A DNA stretch of 64,000 nt, from contig CAYJBY010000002.1 of assembly GCA_964368645.1 (NCBI GenBank), positions 1-64,000 of the forward strand, written 5' to 3'. Shown in pieces: positions 1-7,509 of the stretch (positions within the stretch are counted from its first letter, which is position 1; each line of letters starts with the position of its first letter). This stretch comes from JAEDHM01 sp964368645. Its GTDB lineage: Bacteria > Bacillota > Clostridia > Christensenellales > CAG-1252. The notes under the pieces are model-generated. The model saw only the letters and a program-made list of their open reading frames with translations, searched no databases and was not told the origin of the DNA. The position numbers and the translations under genes are program-made.

Positions 1-302
1 CCAAGGCGTGTGGCTTTCACAGTAGGCTCATTCAAAATATGCTTAGTATCGTATCCATGAAAAATATATTGCTGACGCAGAAAATTGAATTCACCTCAAA
101 ACGCACCACCCGTGAAAAACTCTTGGCCTATCTTTCGGCTGAGGCTAAGAAAGCTGAAGGCAAGTGTTTTTACATCCCGTTTAATCGTCAAGAACTCGCA
201 GATTATCTTTCCGTCGAGCGCAGTGCTATGTCAGCTGAGCTTTCAAAACTCCGGGACGACGGCGTTCTGAAGTTTCACAAAAATCAGTTCGAGCTTCTGT
301 AA
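1..302 (+). CDS. Crp/Fnr-family transcriptional regulator, C-terminal part (5' end outside the window)
   Basis: The frame is open from base 3 to the stop at 300-302, so only the C-terminal ~99 codons are present. The internal ATG at 39 is not the real start, because the residues before it (LIQN) fit the Crp/Fnr dimerisation helix. The helix continues through a KRTTREKLLAYL stretch into a winged helix-turn-helix (QELADYLSVERSAMSAELSKLRDDGVL) that would bind DNA. The sensor domain lies outside, so the ligand is unknown. The gene ends convergently and directly against a ferredoxin-like fragment on the other strand. Crp/Fnr and small 4Fe-4S genes are often neighbours in Clostridia, for example in nitrosative or redox stress loci. 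Confidence 0.85.
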   Translation, partial: KACGFHSRLIQNMLSIVSMKNILLTQKIEFTSKRTTREKLLAYLSAEAKKAEGKCFYIPFNRQELADYLSVERSAMSAELSKLRDDGVLKFHKNQFELL

Positions 303-433
303 TTACCCTTTTTTAACGCCTGTATACCGGATTGCTTCCTTGGGACAGACCTGCCGGCAATTCGTGCACTGATGGCACAAAAAAACGTTAATGATGGCTT
401 TCTTATCGGGCCCGCTTACCGCAATCGCGTCGG
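303..433 (-). pseudogene. 4Fe-4S ferredoxin C-terminal fragment, fused out of frame to truncated pstA
   Basis: On the minus strand a frame ending at the TAA at 303-305 encodes the cysteine cluster CHQCTNCRQVCPKEAI, a CxxCxxCxxxCP ligand set for a [4Fe-4S] cluster, with a short KKG tail. Ferredoxin-like sequence runs up to about 430, where the upstream DNA becomes pstA in another reading frame. That frame is closed by a TAG near 492, and no start codon or ribosome-binding site precedes the fragment. I read it as the 3' end of a ferredoxin gene joined to another locus by deletion, rearrangement or an assembly error. Confidence 0.6.
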
Positions 434-1969
434 AAGTACCACCTTGAAAATAGTACGCGCTTTCCCTGCGCCCAACGCAAAACTACCCTCGCGGTAGCTT
501 TCGGGCACCGATTTAAGGCTTTCCTCAGTGGAGCGACAGATAATAGGTATTATCATAATCGCCACCGTCATAGAACCTGCAAGCACACTCGTTCCCATTT
601 TCAGTATCGCGCAAAAGAAAACCATTCCAAACAAGCCGTAAACTATAGACGGTATGCCCGCAAGCAGCTCGATCGCACTTCGTATTAGCTTAACGAATTT
701 GTTACCCGATTTTGTGTACTCCGACAAAAACACCGCCGTGCAAACGCCAAGCGGAATGGCTACTACCATACTTAGGGCAACAAGCATTATTGTTACTACA
801 ATAGATGGCATAATCGTCGGTGTTTCGCCGTAATCGAAATTGCGCGTAAGCAGTTCCCAACTGATATGAGGTGCACCTTTTGCAAAAACGAATATTAATA
901 TCGTCAAAAGAGCGGCAACCGCAACAAACGCGCAAACGTAAGATAAAATGTATTTTATCTCTACAATAACTTTACTTCTGCGTCTTAAAAAAGATTTTAC
1001 GTTAAGAATAGCAAGCTTTAGTATGCCGTCGGGTTTATCGATTTTTACGGTTTTTCTTTTGCTTATTTTGTTTGAACCGTCGCCGCGGATAAGCCCGAAC
1101 AACGTATTAATAATCAATACGAAGAAAAAAAGTACGCAACCGGTTGCTATCAACGCGCCGAGTTGTAGTTCGCCAGCATAGCCCATTTCCAACACCACGT
1201 TTGCTGTCATCGTACGGAAGGAACTGAACAGCGTTTCGGGGAAGACAGGGTTATTGCCTGCTACCATAATAACCGCCATTGTTTCGCCGACTGCACGGCC
1301 GATACCCAATATAAAGCTTGCCGTTATTCCTGATTTTGCCGCAGGTACGATTGTTCCGAAAACCGCTTGCGAATGACTGTCGCCAAGCGCCCGTGCGCCC
1401 TCGTAGTATGCGTTGGGGACGGCGTCCAGCGCCGTTTTCGAAAGCGCCACTATGGTGGGCATTATCATTATTCCCAGAATAATAGATACGGCAAGCAAGC
1501 CCGAACCGCTTCCGTTAGGGGCGGCCTCGCCCAGAATCGGCAGTAACAATCTCATACCAAAAAAGCCGTAAACAACGGACGGTATTCCTGCAAGTAGGTT
1601 GACAAGCTGCGTCAGTATTTGTTTAAGTCGTTTGGGGCAAAAGCGTGACAGAAATACCGCGGTAAAATACCCCAATATTCCGCCTACCGTTACCGCACCT
1701 GCTGTTGCGTAAATAGTGCCTACTATCATTGGCAATATTCCGTATTTACCTGCCACTTCGCCGCCGATTACGTCGTTTACATTGGGTATCCAGTTTTTGC
1801 CAAATAGGAAATTGCCGAGCCCAATAGTGGACGCGGCAGGTATCCCTTTTATGAACAGGAAGATAAATATCGTTACGGTGGCAAGTATGGATATGCTTGC
1901 CGCCGTACCAAACAATATCTTCATTCCCCTTTCTTTATCGGGTTTAAGTTTCAAAAAAGTGCTTTTCAT
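416..1969 (-). CDS. PstC-PstA fusion, phosphate ABC transporter permease, 3'-truncated
   Basis: One 517-residue frame contains two complete-looking permease starts. Residues 1 to ~300 are PstC-like, with several membrane spans and an inner-membrane-component loop around YEGARALGDSHSQAVFGTIVPAA. A basic linker (~300-335) is followed by a PstA-like half whose coupling loop reads YREGSFALGAGKARTIFKVVLP. Both halves carry the LLAGIPSxVYG motif. The PstA half stops right after VVLP with four unrelated residues; about 70-80 C-terminal residues with the last membrane spans are missing, so the product is probably not functional as assembled. The gene lies 13 bp after pstS. No pstB or phoU is visible, because the downstream DNA has been replaced. 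Confidence 0.85.
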   Translation of the reverse strand: MKSTFLKLKPDKERGMKILFGTAASISILATVTIFIFLFIKGIPAASTIGLGNFLFGKNWIPNVNDVIGGEVAGKYGILPMIVGTIYATAGAVTVGGILGYFTAVFLSRFCPKRLKQILTQLVNLLAGIPSVVYGFFGMRLLLPILGEAAPNGSGSGLLAVSIILGIMIMPTIVALSKTALDAVPNAYYEGARALGDSHSQAVFGTIVPAAKSGITASFILGIGRAVGETMAVIMVAGNNPVFPETLFSSFRTMTANVVLEMGYAGELQLGALIATGCVLFFFVLIINTLFGLIRGDGSNKISKRKTVKIDKPDGILKLAILNVKSFLRRRSKVIVEIKYILSYVCAFVAVAALLTILIFVFAKGAPHISWELLTRNFDYGETPTIMPSIVVTIMLVALSMVVAIPLGVCTAVFLSEYTKSGNKFVKLIRSAIELLAGIPSIVYGLFGMVFFCAILKMGTSVLAGSMTVAIMIIPIICRSTEESLKSVPESYREGSFALGAGKARTIFKVVLPTRLR

Positions 1970-1982
1970 TTAGTATTTGTTA

Positions 1983-2900
1983 TCAACCAACTTGCGAAAA
2001 TTTTGTGATTGCACCGGTGTAGATATCAAACAACTGTTCGACAGTTACGTTTTTGAGCGCGTTGTCGTTGTTTACAATGATAGCTACGGCGTCAAGTGCG
2101 ATTGTGATTTGATTTAAGCTGCCTGCATCGGCCGATTTGATTGCCGAGGACGACATACCTATTACGTTGCCCGTCGTATCTGATTTAGTGGCAGAGGTGC
2201 CGTATGAGGAGCCTTGCGCGTCCTTGTCGAACTCGATTGCCAAAACCTTGTCGCCGCCGATTGAACGGTAATCCTTGATAAGCTCGTTCATAAGCTCGTC
2301 CATCGAGGAGGAACCACGGATTACGATTTTTCCCGAAAGCGTTTCTGTGGGCGCAATATAAGCGGTATCCGATGCCTGCTCAATATACTTTTCGGCTACT
2401 ATAATTTTCTGAGCGTCGTTGCTTCCCAAATACTTCATAAAGTCAGCCGTTGCCGTCGTAAGTGTGGTAGAGTTTGTGGTAACCACGACGAAAGGTCGTT
2501 TAAGCTTATAAGTATCGTTTAGCACGTTTTCAGCAGTCGCCTCTACTCCGTTTACTGTAACAGCTTTGACTGTGTTATTTAACGAACCGAGCGAAATGTA
2601 TCCGATAGCCGTTTTTGTGGATGAAACTTTTGTTATGACGTCACCAGTTTTCTGTAAAATTTCCGCCGATTTAACGATTGGACTTGCCTCGTATTCAACA
2701 CCGTTAGCGTCCTTTTTAAGACTTGCTCCGTCCTTTTTAATAAGGCCGTCAAAAGCATCGCGGGTGCCACTAGTTGCGTCACGAGATACCACTAAAATGT
2801 CCTTTTCACCATTGTTGCACGCCGTAAAGCCAAACATCATAGTTGCAATCAGTAGGAATACGCAAGTAATTGTCGCAAAAATTTTCATTGAGTTCTTCAT
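1983..2900 (-). CDS. pstS: Phosphate-binding lipoprotein PstS, circularly permuted type
   Basis: A 305-residue periplasmic-type binding protein with a lipoprotein signal (hydrophobic segment, then FTAC lipobox near residue 28). Segment order differs from classical PstS. The SRDATSGTRDAF phosphate-loop region and the AIGYISLGSLN / RPFVVVT parts, normally in the second half, come first. The GSSSMDELMNELIKDY segment, IGMSSSAIK, the DAVAIIVNNDN stretch and IYTGAITKFSQV, normally N-terminal, come last. I recall this permuted order from other Clostridia, so it is probably functional. The start ATG has a strong AAGGAGAT site 5-6 nt upstream, and a Pho box lies further upstream. It captures inorganic phosphate for the permease gene that follows. 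Confidence 0.88.
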   Translation of the reverse strand: MKNSMKIFATITCVFLLIATMMFGFTACNNGEKDILVVSRDATSGTRDAFDGLIKKDGASLKKDANGVEYEASPIVKSAEILQKTGDVITKVSSTKTAIGYISLGSLNNTVKAVTVNGVEATAENVLNDTYKLKRPFVVVTTNSTTLTTATADFMKYLGSNDAQKIIVAEKYIEQASDTAYIAPTETLSGKIVIRGSSSMDELMNELIKDYRSIGGDKVLAIEFDKDAQGSSYGTSATKSDTTGNVIGMSSSAIKSADAGSLNQITIALDAVAIIVNNDNALKNVTVEQLFDIYTGAITKFSQVG

Positions 2901-2927
2901 TTTTTATCTCCTTTTTTGTTCGCCTTA

Positions 2928-2993
2928 ATCTTATTTCAAACAAAAAAAAACTTCTACCACACTTTGGTAAAGCCTTTGTAAAATCTACGTAAA
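2928..2993 (-). promoter_or_regulatory. Pho box (three PhoP-type repeats) and -10 element for pstS
   Basis: On the minus strand three direct repeats TTTACG, TTTACA and TTTACC begin exactly 11 bp apart (plus-strand positions 2988-2993, 2977-2982, 2966-2971). This is the TTnACA-type, one-helical-turn spacing of PhoP boxes in Bacillus. A -10 like element TAAGAT lies at 2928-2933, about 33 bp downstream. Phosphate starvation through PhoP~P would switch on pstS. No phoPR genes are in the window, so the regulator is inferred. Confidence 0.7.
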
Positions 2994-3050
2994 TTTACCG
3001 CGCAACAAAAAAACGAAAAATTGATATGGTTCAATTTACGGTCAATTGCT

Positions 3051-3687
3051 GCGGAGAACGCTCCTCTTCCGCACGCCTACTCTCTGTTTGTCGGGCGAGA
3101 GGTCGCGTGCTATCTCGTGCCGGGGCACAGCCGCAACGTCCACGGGAAGTTGCTTAAGCTGTGTCCGTTCAAGTCCCGTTTCATTATTTTTATGAAATAC
3201 AGTAGTATTGCAAACGATACATTCTATAACAAAAAAAGACGAGATAAACTCGTCTTTCTTGGTGCGGAGAACGCGCCTCTTCCGCACGCCTACTCTCTGT
3301 TTGTCGAGCGAGAGGTCGCGTGCTATCTCGTGCCGGGGCACAGCCGCAACGTCCACAGGAAGTTGCTTAAGCTGTGTCCGTTCAAGTCCCGTTTCGTTAT
3401 TTTTATAAATTGTAGTATATTGCAAACCATACGTTCTATAACAAAAAAAGACGAGATAAACTCGTCTTTCTTGGTGCGGAGAACGCGCCTCTTCCGCACG
3501 CCTACTCTCTGTTTGTCGAGCGAGAGGTCGCGTGCTATCTCGTGCCGGGGCACAGCCGCAACGTCCACAGGAAGTTGCTTAAGCTGTGTCCGTTCAAGTC
3601 CCGTTTCGTTATTTTTATAAATTGTAGTATATTGCAAACCATACGTTCTATAACAAAAAAAGACGAGATAAACTCGTCTTTCTTGGT
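3051..3687 (+). repeat. Three tandem ~212-bp modules downstream of tRNA-Leu(CAG)
   Basis: Units run 3051-3263 (213 bp, slightly diverged), 3264-3475 and 3476-3687; the last two are identical over 212 bp. Each unit begins with a copy of the tRNA 3' end (discriminator, CCA and acceptor strand, up to the T-arm), then ~110 bp of unique sequence rich in hairpins. Next comes a T-arm-like GTTCAAGTCCCGTT in the orientation opposite to the tRNA, then an AT-rich spacer and the hairpin that terminates the tRNA transcript. Reading frames running through the array are by-products of the repeat. Mechanism and function are unknown. Confidence 0.9.
3654..3681 (-). terminator. Intrinsic terminator of tRNA-Leu(CAG)
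   Basis: A perfect 9-bp stem AAAGACGAG / CTCGTCTTT with a 5-nt loop, followed on the minus strand by a run of T. It lies two bases beyond the CCA end of tRNA-Leu(CAG). Identical hairpins recur at the end of each upstream module (near 3233-3257 and 3442-3469). Confidence 0.85.
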
Positions 3688-3770
3688 GCGGAGAACGGGA
3701 CTTGAACCCACATAGTATCGCTACCACTAGAACCTGAATCTAGCGCGTCTGCCAATTCCGCCACCTCCGC
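3684..3770 (-). tRNA. tRNA-Leu (anticodon CAG)
   Basis: An 87-nt gene with CCA encoded. The acceptor stem is GCGGAGG / TCTCCGC, the D-arm is typical of leucine tRNA, the anticodon stem is CTAGA / TCTAG around loop TTCAGGT (anticodon CAG), there is a long class-II variable arm, and the T-arm carries GGTTCAAGTCC. It has its own promoter just upstream and a terminator just downstream. Confidence 0.96.
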
Positions 3771-3780
3771 GAACATTAGT

Positions 3781-3809
3781 ATTTTAAGGCAATAAGGTTG
3801 GTTTGTCAA
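3781..3809 (-). promoter_or_regulatory. SigA-type promoter of tRNA-Leu(CAG)
   Basis: Minus-strand TTGACA (3804-3809), 17-bp spacer, TAAAAT (3781-3786), 10 bp before the mature 5' end of the tRNA. The -35 box overlaps the stop codon of the lytic transglycosylase gene. Confidence 0.85.
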
Positions 3810-4288
3810 TTAATTATTTCTCTATTTTGATAAATTTTATAATATCTCATTACTAACCTAACGTAATCTCTTGTTTCCTTATAAGGAATCCCATCTAAAT
3901 CGACTCCGTCTGCAATCCAGTTGCGGACTATGCCCTCTCCTGCGTTATACGCCGCAACCGCCCAACTCTCGTCCTTGAACACGCTAATCAAATACGAAAG
4001 GTAATAACTGCCCAACTTAAGATTGTAATCGCAGTTTTTCAGCATTTCTTCCTCGTATTTGAGATCTAGTTTCTCTTCGCACAGCCACCTTGCCGTAAGC
4101 GGCATTATCTGCATTAAGCCCACTGCCCCTACCGCTGACACTGCCTCCTCGTCGAAATTACTTTCCACTCTGCACACGGCAAGGATTAATTCAGCATCAA
4201 CATCGTACTGTTCCGCATATTGCTTAATCGGCTGTGCATATCTTTTTTCCTTTAAGTAGCAACCGCAAAAAAACGCCGCAATAAGCAA
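3806..4288 (-). CDS. Soluble lytic murein transglycosylase-like protein (SLT domain)
   Basis: A small exported muramidase-type enzyme expected to cleave the MurNAc-GlcNAc bond of peptidoglycan, forming anhydro ends. The catalytic glutamate sits in RVESNF, followed by GLMQIMPLTA and AYNAG, the three SLT signature blocks. The N-terminus is hydrophobic (IIAVLLIAAFFCGC), giving a signal peptide or membrane anchor. The annotated start is a TTG without a clear ribosome-binding site. The frame stays open upstream inside coaE (KKTWLAIIAVLL), so translation may begin a little earlier by coupling. It follows polA-coaE, a common clostridial arrangement. Confidence 0.88.
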   Translation of the reverse strand: MLIAAFFCGCYLKEKRYAQPIKQYAEQYDVDAELILAVCRVESNFDEEAVSAVGAVGLMQIMPLTARWLCEEKLDLKYEEEMLKNCDYNLKLGSYYLSYLISVFKDESWAVAAYNAGEGIVRNWIADGVDLDGIPYKETRDYVRLVMRYYKIYQNREIIN

Positions 4289-4296
4289 AACGGCAA

Positions 4297-4872
4297 TTAT
4301 TGCAAGCCAAGTTTTCTTTTCAGTATAGAATATTTTTCTAAAGTTTTTTGCCGTAAGTCCTCCAACGAACCATAGTTGTCAATAATTGTTATGCTTCCGT
4401 TCTCGGGAATATCCCCTTGCAGCGCTATAATTTTGCGGACTCTGCTTTCGGTATATCCGCTACGGGCAATTACACGCTGAACTCTGTCCTCTGCATTCGC
4501 TTTCACTAGCCACATCTCGTTATAAACAAGTCCACTGATGGGGTATATTGGTATTTCGAAAAAGACCAGCGGCTTGCCTTGCGCTCTAAAAGCCAGCTCT
4601 CTGTATATAAGCGGATGCGCTAAGCTCATTAACATCTGTCTTTTGTTCTCGTCACCGTAGATGATTCGCCCTAAAATATCCTTATCGATACCGTATTCAT
4701 TAACGGCTTCGGGAAAATATGCGGCTACCTGCGATATGTAATCCGGACTTTTCAGCAGCTCGGCGTTAAGCTCATCGGCGACTAAGACCTTAGCGCCGCT
4801 TTGCCTCAAAAACTCTGTAACCTTTGACTTGCCGCTTCCGATACCGCCTGCAATAACTACTCGGTATTCCAT
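4297..4872 (-). CDS. coaE: Dephospho-CoA kinase
   Basis: Phosphorylates the 3'-hydroxyl of dephospho-CoA, the last step of coenzyme A synthesis. A P-loop GGIGSGKS lies near residue 10, with VLVADELN and the LAHPLI segment typical of CoaE further on. At 191 residues it is near the usual 195-205. I place the start at the ATG at 4872, preceded by GGAGG at 7-nt spacing and overlapping the polA stop (TAATG), not the in-frame codon 18 bp upstream. Translation is therefore probably coupled to polA. Confidence 0.93.
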   Translation of the reverse strand: MEYRVVIAGGIGSGKSKVTEFLRQSGAKVLVADELNAELLKSPDYISQVAAYFPEAVNEYGIDKDILGRIIYGDENKRQMLMSLAHPLIYRELAFRAQGKPLVFFEIPIYPISGLVYNEMWLVKANAEDRVQRVIARSGYTESRVRKIIALQGDIPENGSITIIDNYGSLEDLRQKTLEKYSILKRKLGLQ

Positions 4873-7403
4873 TATTTCGCCTCCAACCAATTATCGCCCT
4901 CGCCGATTTCCGCAATAAGCGGAACCTTAAGTGCGGCAACTCCTTGCATATTATCCCTCAAAATCCGCTTTACTTTCTCCACTTCCTCTGGGATAGCGTC
5001 GATTATCAGCTCGTCGTGCACCTGCATTATTAGCTTAGAACTGAGATTCTCCGCGACTAAAGCCGCTTTTACCTTAATCATAGCCAGCTTGATTATGTCG
5101 GACGCACTGCCCTGTAGAGGCATATTCATAGCCGCACGTTCACCGAAAGACCTCGTATTATAGTTAGTTGAGGACAGCTCGGGGATATAGCGTTTCCGTC
5201 CAGTAAAAGTGGAAACGTAACCGTTTTCCGCGGCGACTTTTTTGATATTCTCCATATACGACTTGATAGTAGGATAAACGGAAAAGTAGTTTTCTATAAA
5301 CTCCTTAGCTTCCTTGATACTGCAACCGATACTTTCCGACAAGCCGAAATCGGATATACCGTATATAATGCCGAAATTAACCGCTTTGGCTCTGCGCCGC
5401 ATATCCGAGGTAACAAGACTCTCGTCCACGCCGAAAACGCTTGCCGCCGTAGATGCGTGTATATCCTTGCCTGCATTAAAATCGTCGATTAGCTTTTGGT
5501 CGCCTGAAAAATGCGCTAATAATCTCAATTCTATTTGAGAATAGTCCGCCACCACCAGCTTATTGCCGACAGACGGAACGAAAGCCGCTCTTATTTCCTT
5601 ACCCTCTTCCGTTCTGACGGGAATGTTTTGAAGATTAGGCTGTGTGGAGGAAAGTCTGCCCGTAGTGGTAAGCGCCTGCTTAAAAACGGTATGCAATTTA
5701 CCGTCGGCGGCTATCATACAGGTCAATCCGCTTAGATAAGTGGAAATAAGTTTGGAAAGACGGCGATAACGCAAAATCGGCGCGATAATCGGGTGCTTAT
5801 CAAGAAGGTACTTTAGGGAGTCAACGTCTGTACTGCGTTTTTTGCCGCCGGGGAGTTTCAGTTCGTCAAACAGCACCTCTGACAGTTGTTTCGGACTGTT
5901 GATATTGAAATTAGGTCTTTCCGAATAGGACAAAATAGTACGCTCCAATTGAGCAAGTTCTGTTCCGAAACGGTCGTTTAAGGCGTTCAACGTCACCGTA
6001 TCCACCCTAAATCCTGCGTTCTCCATATCAAATAAGACGGGTACGAGCGGAAGTTCGATTTCGCGGTAAACGTATTCCATCTCCTCTTCCGCAAGTCTTT
6101 GCTTGGTTTTTTGGTACAAGTTCCACATTTCCGAAGCAGGATTGACCGCGGAATAGCCGTAAAACTTCAAAGCTTCGGACACACTGTTCCAGTTGTGTCC
6201 TGCATCGAGGACGTACAGCATTAATTGCAAATCCTCAGCCGCGACGAAGGTCTTGACTGTCTCGTAAAGAACGTGATTCTGGAACTTGGAATCAAAAAAG
6301 AGTTTTTGCACGGAATTGTCGGAAAGAATCGGGCTCAAAAGCTTTACCGCGTCGTCAAACATAAAAGAGGAAAACAAATCACCGCCTGTTTCCACCTTAT
6401 AGCATACATTTTCGTCAAAGGCAAAATAGATACTGGCACCGATTTCCAGCGCAATTTTTTCGCTTTTTTTCGCCTTATCCAAAGCTGTTTGCATATCCTT
6501 TTGATTGTCTAAAACCTTTGTTTCGGAGGTAAAATCCCCTTGGGAAGCTTTCTCGACTTCTTCGTAATCAAAGCGATTAACCAAACCCTTGAAATCCATT
6601 GAAATCATCGCTCTTTCGGCTTCCCTCGGGAAGACAGCGGGCAGTTTCAGCTCGTCAAGAGCTATGTTTAAGGGAACCTCGCGGTTAATCGTGGCTAGAG
6701 TATGGGACATATACGCAGATTCCTTGCCGTTAATCAGCTTTTCCTGTAGCTTACCGCCGATAGAATCTATGGCGGAATAAACGCCGTCCAAGCTCTTGTA
6801 CTGAGCGACCAAATTAAGGGCGGTCTTTTCACCGATACCCGGAACTCCGGGAATATTATCCGAGTTATCTCCCATCAGCGACTTTAGGTCAACTATGTTC
6901 TGCGGAGTAAGCCCCTGCTCGGAAAGCAATTGCGGAGTGTAACGAACAATGTCGGTAATACCCCTTTTCGTCAATATCACGTCTGTTGAGGAACTAACCA
7001 ACTGTAAAACGTCCTTATCTCCCGACACCAGAACGGTAGAAACGCCTAAGCTTGTAGATAAGGTACCCAAAATATCGTCTGCCTCGTAGCCTTCCAGCTC
7101 CAAGACCTTAATGTTCATAGTGCGAAGTAAATCCTTAAGAATCGGGAATTGCTCCTTTAATTCCTCCGGCATCGGTTTCCTGCCCGCCTTGTAATCGGCA
7201 TACATTTTGTGGCGGAAGGTGGGAGCCTTGAGGTCGAAAGCGGCGGCGATATGGGTAGGTTTCTCTGTGGCAAGCAGCTTGTTGAGCATACTCATAAAGC
7301 CGTAAATACCCCCGGTACAACGTCCTGTCGAATCCGTAAGATTAGGCATAGCGTAAAAAGCGCGGTTCGTTAAACTGTTGGAATCCAAAACTAATAATTT
7401 CAT
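4872..7403 (-). CDS. polA: DNA polymerase I
   Basis: An 843-residue family A polymerase for Okazaki maturation and repair. Residues 1-290 are a 5'-3' exonuclease with the acidic GYEADDILGTL block and GDNSDNIPGVPGIGEKTA. The middle domain has the 3'-5' exonuclease position but lacks the DxE motif (it reads ALEIGAS), so proofreading is probably lost, as in several Bacillus homologues. The polymerase motifs are intact: LQNIPVRTEEG, DYSQIELRLLAHFSGD, RRRAKAVNFGIIYG and QVHDELI. The ATG at 7403 is used, just after AGAGGTGG; an upstream in-frame GTG lies within that site. Confidence 0.95.
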   Translation of the reverse strand: MKLLVLDSNSLTNRAFYAMPNLTDSTGRCTGGIYGFMSMLNKLLATEKPTHIAAAFDLKAPTFRHKMYADYKAGRKPMPEELKEQFPILKDLLRTMNIKVLELEGYEADDILGTLSTSLGVSTVLVSGDKDVLQLVSSSTDVILTKRGITDIVRYTPQLLSEQGLTPQNIVDLKSLMGDNSDNIPGVPGIGEKTALNLVAQYKSLDGVYSAIDSIGGKLQEKLINGKESAYMSHTLATINREVPLNIALDELKLPAVFPREAERAMISMDFKGLVNRFDYEEVEKASQGDFTSETKVLDNQKDMQTALDKAKKSEKIALEIGASIYFAFDENVCYKVETGGDLFSSFMFDDAVKLLSPILSDNSVQKLFFDSKFQNHVLYETVKTFVAAEDLQLMLYVLDAGHNWNSVSEALKFYGYSAVNPASEMWNLYQKTKQRLAEEEMEYVYREIELPLVPVLFDMENAGFRVDTVTLNALNDRFGTELAQLERTILSYSERPNFNINSPKQLSEVLFDELKLPGGKKRSTDVDSLKYLLDKHPIIAPILRYRRLSKLISTYLSGLTCMIAADGKLHTVFKQALTTTGRLSSTQPNLQNIPVRTEEGKEIRAAFVPSVGNKLVVADYSQIELRLLAHFSGDQKLIDDFNAGKDIHASTAASVFGVDESLVTSDMRRRAKAVNFGIIYGISDFGLSESIGCSIKEAKEFIENYFSVYPTIKSYMENIKKVAAENGYVSTFTGRKRYIPELSSTNYNTRSFGERAAMNMPLQGSASDIIKLAMIKVKAALVAENLSSKLIMQVHDELIIDAIPEEVEKVKRILRDNMQGVAALKVPLIAEIGEGDNWLEAK

Positions 7404-7475
7404 AGCCACCTCTTTATAATTATAACCGATTTTCCCCCTAAAAACAATAATTACCCCAATATTGTTGTTATTAGA

Positions 7476-7503
7476 TTGACTTTATTTTTTTATGTATTAA
7501 AAT
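7476..7503 (+). promoter_or_regulatory. Promoter predicted to give a leaderless mRNA for the Na/Pi cotransporter
   Basis: TTGACT (7476-7481), 16-bp spacer, TAAAAT (7498-7503), then six bases and the ATG at 7510. The usual start point, about 7 nt after the -10 box, falls on the A of the ATG. No Shine-Dalgarno sequence precedes the gene. Confidence 0.65.
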
Positions 7504-7509
7504 ATAAGT

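Noticed and set aside
3021..3620. 199-residue plus-strand frame and overlapping minus-strand frames across the tandem array
   Set aside because: The frames repeat because the DNA repeats, overlap terminator hairpins and tRNA-derived segments, and have no ribosome-binding site.
3051..3687. CRISPR-like array
   Set aside because: The whole 212-bp unit repeats, including the would-be spacers; there are no short direct repeats with variable spacers and no cas genes.
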